Numbered from the stretch's first letter, positions 1 to 9,499 are shown. The stretch is DNA of 35,882 nt from an uncultured Anaerolineales bacterium (GCA_903829085.1 CAIKOL010000273.1:1-35882); one strand, 5' to 3'. Notes: generated by a model from the sequence alone, not told the origin. Numbers and translations are program-made.

Positions 1-21
1 ATAGCATTTTTTACGCTCCTT

Positions 22-3000
22 TTACGCTTTAACCAATCCAACCGTGATCGTTTCCCCGTCGAACTCGTCTGACATGCTCGCTGAACCCGGGCCTGGTTCT
101 GAAAAATTCAACTCTACAGTCAACGTTTCCGTAGTGACATAATCCCGGTAAGCCTGGATGGCTTCCTTAAGACCCGGCGTCACCAACACATTGACCCGAA
201 TCCGGTCAGCCACATCCAGATCAGCAGTCTTGCGCAGGTCTTGAACACGGCGGACAAACTCGCGCGCCAGCCCTTCCCTCACCAGATCCGGGGTCAGCTC
301 GGTAACCAGGGCTGCCAGGTAAGCGCCATCATTAGCCACCGCAAACCCTTCTTTTGCCTGAGCGCGCACTTCCACTTCCTCGGGCAGGATGTCGTACGTG
401 TGGCCTTCCAGTTTAATTCTCACCGACTGCCCGGCAAGAAACACAGGCGCAACTACTCCCGGTTCCAGTGCAGAAATTATCTTGGCCAGCCCTGGGAATT
501 TGTTGCCATATTTTTGCCCGAGCTGCCTGGGCAATGGTTTGACTGCAAACGAGACAGCCTCACCGCTGGCATCCAACAGGCGGACTTTTTTCACATTCAA
601 CTCGTCCGTGATAAGGTCGGAGTAGGTTTCCACCGCATGGTGTTCTTCCGGGCGAGCCAGGGCAAACGCAGCCTCGGCCAGGGGCTGGCGGACTTTGCGG
701 TTGGCTTTCTGGCGGGCATTATGCCCCAGTGAGACCAGCTTCATGACCAGAGCCATCTCGCGGTTGAGCGTTTCGTCAATCCGGGATTCATCCGCTTTGG
801 GCCACGTCGCCAAGTGGACCGATTCCGGCGCTTTTACATCCACTGAACAGACCAGGTTCTGGTACATTTCATCAGCCAGGAAAGGCATGGCAGGCGCAAG
901 TAATTTCGACAGTGTGACCAATGCGGTATAGAGCGTGGAATAAGCCGCCTGTTTATCGGTATCGGATTCAGACTTCCAGAAACGGCGCCGGGAACGGCGC
1001 AGGTACCAGGTGGAGAGGGTTTCGACAAAAACTCCTATCGGCCGCGTTGCTCCGGGTACATCATAGTTTTCATAGGCCTGGGTTACATCACGCACCAAGG
1101 CATTCAGGGAGGAGAGCAGCCATTTATCAAGATCATTACTCGGTTTGACTTCCCAGGTCAGGTCAGGCTGGTCGAGATTGGCGTAGGTGACGAAGAAAGA
1201 GTAGACGTTCCAGAGGGTCAATGTAAAGCTGCGTACCACATCTCCAACCAGCTCGGAGGAAAACCGGGGTGCAGCATTAGGCAGACCAGAAGTATAGAAA
1301 TACCAGCGGATGGCATCCGCTCCATGCGCATTGAGCACATCCCACGGATCAACTGTATTGCCATGACTCTTGGACATCTTCTGGCCGTTGCCATCCAGGA
1401 GCAACTCAAGGCAAACCACATTCTTGAAGCTCACTTTGTCGAATAACATGGTGCTGATGGCATGCAGGGTATAGAACCAACCGCGGGTCTGATCCACAGC
1501 CTCGCAAATATAATCAGCCGGAAATTGTTTCTCGAACAGTTCCTGATTCTCGAATGGATAGTGCCATTGCGCAACCGGCATCGAGCCCGAATCAAACCAG
1601 ACATCGATCAGGTCGGGAACGCGTGTCATTTTTCCATTGCATTTTGAACAAGCCCAGGTAATTCTATCCACATGCGGGCGGTGTAGGTCAAGAGTCGAAA
1701 GGTCCCGCCCGGCTTTCTCAGAGAGTTCCTTCACCGAGCCAACGCACTCACGCTGCTTGCAATCCGGGCATTCCCAGACCGGCAACGGCGTACCCCAATA
1801 TCTTTCGCGGCTGAGCGCCCAGTCGATGTTATTTGACAACCAATTGCCAAAGCGGCCATCCCGGATATGTCCGGGAACCCAGTTTATTTTCTGGTTGAGT
1901 TCCACCAGGCGATCCTTAAAAGCGCTGGTGCGGATGTACCATGATTCGCGGGCGTAATAAAGTAAGGGAGTATCACAGCGCCAGCAGAAAGGATAAGTAT
2001 GGGTATATTTCTCAGACCTGAATAAAAGTCCGCGCGCCTCCAGGTCGGCAATGATGGATGGATCAGCATCCTTGACAAAGACACCCCGCCAGGGCTTGAT
2101 CTGTGGCAGGAATCCGCCATCCGGACCGACGGTCATCAGCACAGGCAGATCATATTTCTTGGAAATTTCCAGATCATCCGCGCCAAAAGCGGGAGCGATA
2201 TGGACCAACCCGGTGCCATCCTCGGTGGTGACGAAATCACCGAGTACCACGTAGTGCGCCGGTCTCTCCAACGGCATGAAGGTGAACAAGGGGTGATATT
2301 TTATGCCTTTTAATTTCTTGCCCTTCAGGTGCTCCACAACTTTAACTTCCTCGCCGCGGAAAACCTTTTCCAGCAAGCCTTCAGCCAGGATCAGGCGTTC
2401 CGTCCCGCCTTCCGGGAGGGCGTGTTCCACTGTCACGTACTCCACATCGGGACCCACCGCCACGGCAACGTTGGCTGGTAGAGTCCAGGGCGTGGTTGTC
2501 CATACCAGCAGGGATGTGCCCGGTTTATCCACCAGGGGCATGCGGACAAAAACCGATGGATCGGTGGCGTCCGCGTACCCCAGGGCTACTTCATGGTCCG
2601 AGAGCGGTGTACCGCAGCGGGGGCAGTATGGCACGATCTTATAACCCTTGAAAAGGAGGTCGCGCTCCCAGAAGGTCTTTAAGATCCACCAGACCGACTC
2701 AATGTACTCGTTGGTGTAGGTGACATAGGCATCGCTCAGATCCACCCAGAAAGCGATGCGGTCGGTCAATTTTTCCCAATCCTGGATGTAATCAAAGACC
2801 GATTTCTTGCACAGGTCATTGAATTTCTCGATACCGAACTCCTCGATCTGCTGTTTGTGGTTAAAGCCGAGTTTCTTCTCGACTGCGATCTCCACCGGAA
2901 GGCCGTGCGTATCCCAGCCACCACGCCGCGAGACATGAAAACCATTCATGATCTTGTAGCGCGGGAACATGTCCTTAAAAGCGCGCGCCTCCACATGATG

Positions 3001-3168
3001 GACGCCCGGTTTGCCATTGGCTGTCGGCGGTCCTTCAAAAAACACATATTCCGGTGCACCCTGGCGTTGTTCGCCAGTCTTTTGGAAAATTTTTTGACTT
3101 TTCCAGAACTTCAAGACGCCATCTTCCAGGGCGGTTACATCTAACTTGGGGGATACTGGTTTGAACAT
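22..3168 (-). CDS. ileS: Isoleucyl-tRNA synthetase (IleS2-like)
   Basis: Charges tRNA-Ile with isoleucine in the cytoplasm. The protein is 1048 residues, normal for the family. The class I signature is the HHV variant (PPTANGKPGVHHV, residues 48-59) rather than HIGH, and KMSKS lies at 597-601. Two Cys pairs (WECPDC and WACSKC) follow the editing domain and could bind zinc. The HHV variant and the long C-terminal anticodon-binding part fit the eukaryote-like IleS2 branch, some members of which tolerate mupirocin; the branch assignment and any resistance are inferences. The start codon at 3168 has GGAG upstream. The gene is single and sits behind its own T-box leader, so expression should follow the charging level of tRNA-Ile. 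Confidence 0.97.
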   Translation of the reverse strand: MFKPVSPKLDVTALEDGVLKFWKSQKIFQKTGEQRQGAPEYVFFEGPPTANGKPGVHHVEARAFKDMFPRYKIMNGFHVSRRGGWDTHGLPVEIAVEKKLGFNHKQQIEEFGIEKFNDLCKKSVFDYIQDWEKLTDRIAFWVDLSDAYVTYTNEYIESVWWILKTFWERDLLFKGYKIVPYCPRCGTPLSDHEVALGYADATDPSVFVRMPLVDKPGTSLLVWTTTPWTLPANVAVAVGPDVEYVTVEHALPEGGTERLILAEGLLEKVFRGEEVKVVEHLKGKKLKGIKYHPLFTFMPLERPAHYVVLGDFVTTEDGTGLVHIAPAFGADDLEISKKYDLPVLMTVGPDGGFLPQIKPWRGVFVKDADPSIIADLEARGLLFRSEKYTHTYPFCWRCDTPLLYYARESWYIRTSAFKDRLVELNQKINWVPGHIRDGRFGNWLSNNIDWALSRERYWGTPLPVWECPDCKQRECVGSVKELSEKAGRDLSTLDLHRPHVDRITWACSKCNGKMTRVPDLIDVWFDSGSMPVAQWHYPFENQELFEKQFPADYICEAVDQTRGWFYTLHAISTMLFDKVSFKNVVCLELLLDGNGQKMSKSHGNTVDPWDVLNAHGADAIRWYFYTSGLPNAAPRFSSELVGDVVRSFTLTLWNVYSFFVTYANLDQPDLTWEVKPSNDLDKWLLSSLNALVRDVTQAYENYDVPGATRPIGVFVETLSTWYLRRSRRRFWKSESDTDKQAAYSTLYTALVTLSKLLAPAMPFLADEMYQNLVCSVDVKAPESVHLATWPKADESRIDETLNREMALVMKLVSLGHNARQKANRKVRQPLAEAAFALARPEEHHAVETYSDLITDELNVKKVRLLDASGEAVSFAVKPLPRQLGQKYGNKFPGLAKIISALEPGVVAPVFLAGQSVRIKLEGHTYDILPEEVEVRAQAKEGFAVANDGAYLAALVTELTPDLVREGLAREFVRRVQDLRKTADLDVADRIRVNVLVTPGLKEAIQAYRDYVTTETLTVELNFSEPGPGSASMSDEFDGETITVGLVKA

Positions 3169-3227
3169 GGCAGGCTCCAGTCTAATCGCTGAATCGTGAA
3201 TTTATCTTTGACCATTTAGCGTGAGGT

Positions 3228-3262
3228 AAAAAAATACTCTCATCTCCTTACAGAGACGAGAG
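3228..3262 (-). terminator. T-box intrinsic terminator
   Basis: A 10-bp stem (3262-3253 with 3246-3237, one G-U pair) is followed on the minus strand by TA and seven T. It directly follows the T-box antiterminator sequence, which is the expected geometry for transcription attenuation. Confidence 0.9.
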
Positions 3263-3523
3263 AAAATTCCCACGCGGTACCACTCTGCTTCCCATTCAAG
3301 GGCGCTTATCGGTACGGCCTTGCGGCGATACCCTGCCAGGATAACGACCGGCTGTCGGTTTCCTTAATCTGTAGAACAAAATCCCATCTTGTTCTACATT
3401 TCAGTTCACGGCTCCAGGAGGATTTTCGGCTTTTCCCGCAGGCCCGGCTCACACTCTTTCCGGGTTCGCTGTCAGCAGTGCAAGGCCTACTCGTTCCCAT
3501 CATCGCCTTTCGGTTTCAAGATT
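3228..3523 (-). promoter_or_regulatory. T-box riboswitch leader of ileS
   Basis: The minus strand carries the hallmark T-box sequence AGAGTGGTACCGCG at 3286-3273, directly followed by a terminator hairpin. Further upstream the strand reads like T-box stem I (GGCGATGATGG near 3500, then an AGTAG motif). The segment GAAAATCCTCC near 3425 matches the usual specifier-loop context and puts codon AUC (Ile) at 3423-3421. A strong hairpin with 10-bp arms at 3370-3398 is a likely stem II or III. In this family uncharged tRNA pairs with the specifier and the T-box bulge, and so prevents termination. The element fits the ileS gene it precedes. Exact stem I borders are approximate. Confidence 0.93.
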
Positions 3524-3529
3524 AGTCAA

Positions 3530-3558
3530 ATTATGCCATAGAAACCAGAGGGAGACAA
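3530..3558 (-). promoter_or_regulatory. Predicted promoter of ileS leader
   Basis: On the minus strand TTGTCT (3558-3553), a 17-base spacer and CATAAT (3535-3530) form a sigma-70-like promoter. Transcription would begin near 3523, just before T-box stem I. Prediction by consensus only. Confidence 0.5.
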
Positions 3559-3659
3559 GTAGAATTGGAGACTTATTTTCTGGAATGCCATGGAAAAGGT
3601 TTTGTGCCCATTTCGATTACAATAGCAGCCACCCTAACCTACTACGAAGAGGATTCCCA

Positions 3660-5336
3660 ATGCCCCCCAGCCTTCTTGACCAATTGACCATCAGCGCTGA
3701 AAAATCCACTCGAACAAAGGCTGGACTATTAGTCACCGGTTCCCGTGTGGTTGTAAATCTCCCCACCACGCCCGTGCGTTATCTCTATTCCGGGTGGCAG
3801 TCCTGGTCGCTGACTGCCTGGGTGAATGTTGATCGTCCCGTTCGCCCGATGCGCCCGTCGTGCATGCACCCGATGCAGGCCGATCCAGTCTATGCCCGCG
3901 AGACCCGTCCGAACGGTTCGTGGTATGGGGCAGTGGAGCTTCCAGACGGTCAGATAGTTTTTATAGGCGCGCTGGGGCTGGAAAGCCACGTTTTACTGGA
4001 TGGGAACTCGCTCACCGGCTGGTACGAAGGGCAGGAAGTCCATAACAACCCGGAATCATCAGCCGCAATACCTGTTGGCGGAGTTTCACCGGCATCTTCC
4101 AAGGAATGGTTCATTGCCACCGGGGAAGAAGATGAAATCTATGCGCATTACATCGAAATACTCGGTAAGCAGCTGGGAAAAGGAAGAGAAAGACCGACCG
4201 CGCGGGTCTGGTGTTCCTGGTACAGCCTCTATACCGATATCCACCAGGAACAGTTATTGAAGATCCTCTCTGACCTCGGTCCCTTCGATAGTCCCCAGGG
4301 GCTGCCTTTCGATGTATTCCAGGTGGATGATGGCTGGCAGGTGAATGTGGGTGACTGGGAGCCAAACGAAAAATTTTCCTCCGGCATGGATCGGCTGGCT
4401 GCCCAAATTAAAAGCAGCGGTCGCAAAGCCGGCTTATGGCTGGCACCGCTGCTGGTTGTTCCCTCTTCGAGCGTCTATCGCAACCATCGCGACTGGCTCC
4501 TGCACGATAACCACGGCGCCCTCGTCTCGGCAGGATTCAACTGGGGCCAGCAACTCTACGCCCTGGATACCACACATCCTGCTGCGCTGGATTGGCTATC
4601 CAACCTGATGAAGAGAATCCGCAGTTGGGGATATGAATACGCCAAACTCGATTTTCTATACGCAGGAGCACTGCCAGGCAAGCGAACTGTGAATATGCCG
4701 CGCGAGGCAGCCTTCCGCAATGGTTTGAAGGTGCTCCGCGACGCTTTGGGGGAAGCCACTCTCCTGACCTGCGGTACGCCCATCCTCCCCTCCATTGGTC
4801 TGTGTGACGGGATACGTATTGGTCCGGATGTGGCTGAATATTGGACTTCCCATAGGGATGATGATCTGCTGATGAATTCTGCTGCGCCTGGAGTCCGCAA
4901 CGCTCTGCGGGCCACGCTCAATCACCTGTGGCTGCAGCCCCTCGTTCAGACTGATCCCGATGTGGCTTATTTCCGCTCCCGCCAGATCACACTCACCCGG
5001 GAAGAAAAATCCCTGCTTCAGGATATGGCCCAAATATGCAATTTCAAGGCCAGCTCGGATATCCCTGCCTGGCTCACAACCTCTGAACGCTCAGCCCTGC
5101 GCACGTTCCTTGAAAACCATCCCAGGGTGTCCAAAACAGGCCGGACAACGTTCCAGGTTGGGCAACACAGCGTAGACTTTGGCTCCTCACTCGATTTACC
5201 TCCCCTGCCCGGATTTTTCACCAATCTGCAAGGGGCAATCCTGGGCTGGTTGGCAAATAGGCCCGCCCTTATGAAATTGTTCAATAAAATGGGGAAGAGA
5301 TTATTGAGAAGAAGATTGCGAAAGAACCCGGTCTGA
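3660..5336 (+). CDS. GH36-like alpha-galactosidase
   Basis: Predicted to hydrolyse terminal alpha-galactosides. The 558-residue protein has a beta-rich N-terminal part followed by a TIM barrel. Visible motifs are VFQVDDGWQ, GLWLAPLL, the nucleophile segment AKLDFLYAG (D331) and the acid/base segment DGIRIGPDVAEYW (D390). Their order and spacing match the GH36/GH27 clan. It is shorter than the classical 700-residue bacterial enzymes and resembles compact GH36 members. There is no signal peptide, so it probably acts on imported oligosaccharides. I chose ATG 3660, behind GAAGAGG, over an in-frame ATG at 3585 that lacks a ribosome site. It appears to be a single gene convergent with the CAP lipoprotein. 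Exact substrate is uncertain. Confidence 0.85.
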   Translation: MPPSLLDQLTISAEKSTRTKAGLLVTGSRVVVNLPTTPVRYLYSGWQSWSLTAWVNVDRPVRPMRPSCMHPMQADPVYARETRPNGSWYGAVELPDGQIVFIGALGLESHVLLDGNSLTGWYEGQEVHNNPESSAAIPVGGVSPASSKEWFIATGEEDEIYAHYIEILGKQLGKGRERPTARVWCSWYSLYTDIHQEQLLKILSDLGPFDSPQGLPFDVFQVDDGWQVNVGDWEPNEKFSSGMDRLAAQIKSSGRKAGLWLAPLLVVPSSSVYRNHRDWLLHDNHGALVSAGFNWGQQLYALDTTHPAALDWLSNLMKRIRSWGYEYAKLDFLYAGALPGKRTVNMPREAAFRNGLKVLRDALGEATLLTCGTPILPSIGLCDGIRIGPDVAEYWTSHRDDDLLMNSAAPGVRNALRATLNHLWLQPLVQTDPDVAYFRSRQITLTREEKSLLQDMAQICNFKASSDIPAWLTTSERSALRTFLENHPRVSKTGRTTFQVGQHSVDFGSSLDLPPLPGFFTNLQGAILGWLANRPALMKLFNKMGKRLLRRRLRKNPV

Positions 5337-5370
5337 AAACGAAACTCCCGTCGACCTGGCAGGAGTTTCG
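5336..5370 (-). terminator. Terminator after CAP lipoprotein
   Basis: Nine-base arms CGAAACTCC/GGAGTTTCG (5340-5348 and 5362-5370) form a hairpin followed on the minus strand by TTTTC. It lies between two convergent genes and best serves the minus-strand lipoprotein gene; the plus side has no T run. Confidence 0.7.
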
Positions 5371-5390
5371 GGAAGGTTCTGGAAACCGGG

Positions 5391-6752
5391 CTATCGGTGC
5401 CCAAAGTCCACGGTAAAGTAGGCTCCATATGTGCTGGTGGAACAATACACATAACCGGCTCCTATATCCTGGTAATCGGCCAGGATCAGGTCGTGATGGA
5501 CCTGGTCGTTCATCCACCAGTTGACGGCTGCAACGGGGTTATTGTACGAACCGGAGCCTGCATAGATGATCTCTCCACCCCACAAACCAGTATACCCAGC
5601 CCGCACTTCCCGGTCCCAATAACTGGAGCCGTCAGAACCGGTGTGGGAGAGGAAGTTGTTTACCGACTGATCCAGGCTGTGGGCGCGGGCAGAGGTATCA
5701 AGGGAACTATTTTCCACCAGGGGAGCCAGAGGAGTACTATTAATGGCGCGTTCGTGGTTGATCAGAACGATCAGTTGCGCTTCGTATGCGCTGTTATAGA
5801 CCGGCACACAACCGGATGCATAAGTGGGTGTCCGGGTGGCTGTGGAAGTGACCGTGATAATAGATGTGGAAGTGGGAGTGCGCGTGACCGTGCGTGTGCC
5901 TGTTGGGGTGAAAGACAGAGATGGAGTAAAGGTAGCCGAACTGGTAAAGGTGGGAGTCAGCGTGAAGGTTGTCGAGGCAGTGAACGTGGCTGTCCGGGTC
6001 AGGCTGAGCGTGGCTGTCTTTGTGGCTGTCGCCGTGGAAGAGATGGTGGGAGTGGCTGTGCTGGTTGGTTGAGCGGTTGCTGAAGATGTGGCACTTGCTG
6101 GCAGCGTATTGGTGATGGTGGCAGTCTGGGTATTTGTTGGTGCGACACTTGGGGTCGCAGATGGTGTGATCGTACTTGTTACCGTGCTGGTGCTTGAAAG
6201 GGTAGCCGTCCAGGAGGTTGTGGCAGTCCTGGATGGACTTGCCGTCAGGCTGCGGGTGGAAGTAAGGGTGATCGTCCTAGATTGTGTGGAGGTCAACGTA
6301 CTGGTGGTGGTTCTGGATTGAGTAGGTGTGTATGTGGTCGTGGTGGTCCTTGATTGAGTAGGTGTGTATGTGGTAGTTGTGGTCCTGGACTGGGTAGGAG
6401 TGGCAGTGATTGTAAGTGTCCTGGATGTAGTTGGGCTGAGAGTGAGAGTATTAGTCTGGGTGGTGGTCAGGCTAAGAGTGGGAGTCAGCGTGCCGGTCGT
6501 TGTGGGTGTCAGGGTCGCGGTTGTCGACGCCGAAGGCGTATACGTTGGGGTATTTTCCACCGGCTGAAAAGGGGTAAAGGTTGCCGGTCCGGGAAAAGGC
6601 GTAACTGTGGCTGGAACAAAAGTGCCTGTCATGGTAGGGAAGAATGGCAGGAATTGAACAAGCTCTGGCGGAAGCGCGCACGCTGCCAGCAGCAGGAGCC
6701 CTGCAATGAAGATCATCCAAAATCGTTTCTTCAAAAGATTATCAACCTTCAT
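5391..6752 (-). CDS. CAP-domain lipoprotein with Ser/Thr linker
   Basis: A 453-residue exported protein. It begins with KKR, a hydrophobic helix and lipobox LAAC with Cys25, so it should be lipid-anchored outside the cell. Residues about 40-315 are almost only Thr, Ser, Pro, Ala and Leu, a stalk-like and possibly glycosylated linker with 12-residue repeats. Residues about 320-453 form a CAP (SCP/PR-1) domain: LINHERAINS, a conserved-type His in LSHTG, GGEIIYAG, and WMNDQVHHDLIL before DIGAGYVY. Bacterial CAP proteins are poorly understood; no function is claimed. The start codon overlaps the stop codon of tal-pgi (ATGA), so it is probably translated by coupling as the last gene of that operon. 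A dense Val/Gly-rich reading frame on the opposite strand is an artefact of the linker. Confidence 0.9.
   Translation of the reverse strand: MKVDNLLKKRFWMIFIAGLLLLAACALPPELVQFLPFFPTMTGTFVPATVTPFPGPATFTPFQPVENTPTYTPSASTTATLTPTTTGTLTPTLSLTTTQTNTLTLSPTTSRTLTITATPTQSRTTTTTYTPTQSRTTTTTYTPTQSRTTTSTLTSTQSRTITLTSTRSLTASPSRTATTSWTATLSSTSTVTSTITPSATPSVAPTNTQTATITNTLPASATSSATAQPTSTATPTISSTATATKTATLSLTRTATFTASTTFTLTPTFTSSATFTPSLSFTPTGTRTVTRTPTSTSIITVTSTATRTPTYASGCVPVYNSAYEAQLIVLINHERAINSTPLAPLVENSSLDTSARAHSLDQSVNNFLSHTGSDGSSYWDREVRAGYTGLWGGEIIYAGSGSYNNPVAAVNWWMNDQVHHDLILADYQDIGAGYVYCSTSTYGAYFTVDFGHR
6316..6423. repeat. 36-bp tandem repeat in linker
   Basis: Three head-to-tail units begin at 6316, 6352 and 6388. 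The first two are nearly identical and the third has drifted. On the minus strand each unit encodes the 12-residue phrase TQSRTTTTTYTP. The in-frame unit length fits expansion of the extracellular linker by slippage or recombination. Confidence 0.85.
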
Positions 6753-9499
6753 TTGAGTGCTTTGACCAGCACCTTCACAGCCTCAGGGAAGGGTAAATTC
6801 AAGCGTAAAATTCGCCTTCCACGTGCCTTCAGGGCTTCATAATCTCCAAGTGCCTGGGCTCGTTCCAATGTGCCAAAACTCATCCCCTGTCCAGGTATTT
6901 CCAAATCCTGTACCGGGTCGGCGGTAATTTGCAGGAACAAGCCGGAAGCCGGCCCACCCTTATGCAGTTGCCCGGTGGAATGCAAGAAACGCGGTCCGAA
7001 CCCGACGGTCGTAGCACAGCCGGTCTTAGTCCGGACGGAAAAGCGTAATTCTTCCAGGGCAGCCTTCATTTCAGAATTGCGCGGCAGATATGCGTTAATG
7101 GCTACGTAATCGCCGTGACTGGTAGCAGCAATAAATGCAGCCAAATCATTTTCCAGTCCAATACCGGTCAGACGCATGGTCGAAAACGCCTTAATTCCAT
7201 CTTTTTCCCATACGGGTTGACCTTCGTCGAAGTGTCCTGTTTGGTTATACGCAAGTATCTTGGCCTTTGTACGATCCTTTGCATCCTGCACATCCGGCTG
7301 GTCAAAGGCATTGACACCCAACATGGAACAGGCGATGGCAGTTGCCACCTCCCAGCGGTAAAATTCTGCCCCCAGGTCATAAGTATCCGCAAGATTGAAA
7401 ACAAGCACCGGGTGACCGTTCGCCTGGAGTTCCTTCAAGGTCGTATCCAACTCCCCGTCCCGTCGCAAGTAAACAAATAACCGATCGGTTCCATAACTTT
7501 CGGGTCCAGCCACCTGTTCACCCTGGACTGGCAGAATACCTTTCCCCAATTTCCCGCTTGATTCAGCCACCAGCTGCTCCAACCAGGCGCCAAAGGGAGC
7601 AACCGATTCATCTGCCAGCAAGGTCAACTTGTTGCGACCCTCCACGGCGGCTTGCCCGAGGATCGCCCCCAGCACCAAGCCCGGGTTGCGAGAACCGTCG
7701 ATATCAGCGGCGCATTGGCGCATCATTCCAGCCGCACTGCCGAGTAAGCGCTCAAGGTCAATCCCCATCAGGGCGGCCGGGACAAGGCCAAAGTGGGTCA
7801 GCACTGAATAACGACCACCGATAGTCGGATCCGCATGGAAAGTCTTTCGGAATCCACGGGCATTCGCCAATTCTTCCAGGCTGGTGCCTGGATCGGTTAT
7901 TGCCACAAAATGGCTGCCATTGTGCCCGCTACGCTCCCAAAAATAGCTGAACATGGCGTTAATCTCAGCAGTTCCTCCGGATTTGGAGGAGATGATATAC
8001 AGCGTCTTTTCAGGAGGGAATGCCTCATCAGATGCAAGAACCTGGGCTGGATCGGTAGAATCAAGAATGGCGAATGATCCCTCCCAAAGCAGCGACGAAG
8101 AAAAAACCAGAGAAAGCACTTCCGGCGCAAGGGAAGAGCCGCCCATACCGAGCAATAGAACGTAAGTAATCCCATCCGCGCGGATCTGCGAAACAAAGTG
8201 CATTATTTCCTGAAGAGCTGGAAGGGAACTATTCGGCAGGTCCAACCAGCCGAGTCGCTTCCTGGCTTCTTCCTGACCAGCCTTGTCAGCGGTCCAAAGA
8301 GTTGGGTCGTGGGACCATAACCGGGCAGGAACTGCCTCCGCGATCAGGCTGGCAACACGCCGTTTAACAGAGGCAGCCAGAGGTCCGAGTTCACTTACTG
8401 CAGCAGAACGTCGCTCATCGATTGTTTGGAGCATGGCAGCGAACGCGTCTGCAAATAATTTTACTCCCTCATCTTCAAGCTCTGCGGTCACCTTATCCAT
8501 GGAAATTCCCAGTGCTTCCACCGCTTCGATGACATTTCGTGCCTCGTCGAGGCCTTCCATCAAAGTAGGTTTGACAACGCCATGATCCCGGAAAGCTTCA
8601 AGGGTCTGTGGCGGGACGGTGTTGACAGTAGCCGGCCCAATGAGGGCATCTACATAAAGCGTGTCCGGATAGGCAGGGTTTTTGGTGCTAGTGGAAGCCC
8701 ACAGGGGCCGTTGGATTGTACAGCCAGCCGCCTGGAGGCGCGCAAACCTTTTTCCGCTCATAACCTGGCGAAATTCGTCATACGCCAGTTTGGTGTATGC
8801 GATGGCAGTCCTGCCACGCAAGGCCGAACCTTGCGGGAGGAGCCCGTCCACCTTCGTATCCATGCGGGAGACAAAGAAGGAAGCCACCGAGGCCACGTGG
8901 TTGACCGGCAAACCAGCCGTAAGGCGTGCCTCAAGACCGGTCAAGTAGGCATCCATGACTGCGCGATAGCGTTCTATGGAGAAAATCAGTGTCACATTAA
9001 TATTAATCCCGGCTGCAATGGCATCCCGAATAGCCGGCAGACCTTCACGCGTCGCTGGAATTTTGACCATTAAATTCGGACGCGCCACCCACTCCCAGAG
9101 TTGTTTCGCCTGGGCCAAAGTCCCTGCGGTGTTATGCGCCAACATCGGGTTTACTTCCAGAGAGACGTAACCATCCGCCCCATCGGTCACACGGTAAAGT
9201 TCAGATAACAGGTCGCAAGCTGCACGAATATCTTCGATTGCAAGTTGCCAGAAAATTTGATCGGCATCCCAGCCCGACCAGGCAAGCGGGACTAATGCCG
9301 AGTCATAATCGCTGGTCTTGGCGATCGCATTGTGGAAGATGGATGGATTCGAAGTAACCCCCCAGATATCACCGCAATCGATCATTGCAGCCAAATCACT
9401 TTTTTCCCCCAGCTTGGACTTGGTCAGTAAGCGGCGCTGGATATTGTCGTACCAAATTGATTGTCCGAGCGCATGGAGTTCCTGAATTTTTGAAGTCAT
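6749..9499 (-). CDS. tal-pgi: Transaldolase/glucose-6-phosphate isomerase fusion
   Basis: A 916-residue bifunctional enzyme. The first 380 or so residues are transaldolase (LHALGQSIWYDNI near the start, GVTSNPSIF, and Schiff-base lysine K146 in MVKIPAT). The rest is glucose-6-phosphate isomerase (LLGMGGSSLAPEV, ISSKSGGTAE, GGRYSVLTHFG, LVAESSGKLGKG). Fusions of this kind are known in several bacterial phyla. It links the non-oxidative pentose phosphate pathway to glycolysis. I chose ATG 9499, preceded by GAGG seven bases upstream, over an in-frame codon 13 residues earlier. It lies 48 bases behind rpiB and overlaps the next gene by four bases, so the three are likely one operon. Confidence 0.96.
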   Translation of the reverse strand: MTSKIQELHALGQSIWYDNIQRRLLTKSKLGEKSDLAAMIDCGDIWGVTSNPSIFHNAIAKTSDYDSALVPLAWSGWDADQIFWQLAIEDIRAACDLLSELYRVTDGADGYVSLEVNPMLAHNTAGTLAQAKQLWEWVARPNLMVKIPATREGLPAIRDAIAAGININVTLIFSIERYRAVMDAYLTGLEARLTAGLPVNHVASVASFFVSRMDTKVDGLLPQGSALRGRTAIAYTKLAYDEFRQVMSGKRFARLQAAGCTIQRPLWASTSTKNPAYPDTLYVDALIGPATVNTVPPQTLEAFRDHGVVKPTLMEGLDEARNVIEAVEALGISMDKVTAELEDEGVKLFADAFAAMLQTIDERRSAAVSELGPLAASVKRRVASLIAEAVPARLWSHDPTLWTADKAGQEEARKRLGWLDLPNSSLPALQEIMHFVSQIRADGITYVLLLGMGGSSLAPEVLSLVFSSSLLWEGSFAILDSTDPAQVLASDEAFPPEKTLYIISSKSGGTAEINAMFSYFWERSGHNGSHFVAITDPGTSLEELANARGFRKTFHADPTIGGRYSVLTHFGLVPAALMGIDLERLLGSAAGMMRQCAADIDGSRNPGLVLGAILGQAAVEGRNKLTLLADESVAPFGAWLEQLVAESSGKLGKGILPVQGEQVAGPESYGTDRLFVYLRRDGELDTTLKELQANGHPVLVFNLADTYDLGAEFYRWEVATAIACSMLGVNAFDQPDVQDAKDRTKAKILAYNQTGHFDEGQPVWEKDGIKAFSTMRLTGIGLENDLAAFIAATSHGDYVAINAYLPRNSEMKAALEELRFSVRTKTGCATTVGFGPRFLHSTGQLHKGGPASGLFLQITADPVQDLEIPGQGMSFGTLERAQALGDYEALKARGRRILRLNLPFPEAVKVLVKALK

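Noticed and set aside
3306-3503. 65-codon frame upstream of ileS
   Set aside because: Lies wholly within the T-box RNA leader.
5397-6083. Open frame of 228 codons, Gly/Cys/Arg-rich, on the plus strand
   Set aside because: It lies opposite the low-complexity Ser/Thr linker and the CAP domain, whose domain and lipobox are clear. Composition is that of a mirror frame, with no ribosome site.
6316-6423. CRISPR-like repeat spacing
   Set aside because: Units are directly contiguous without spacers, drift between copies and keep the protein frame.
6088-6567. Val-rich plus-strand frames
   Set aside because: Mirror images of Thr/Ser codons in the lipoprotein linker; no domain or start signal.
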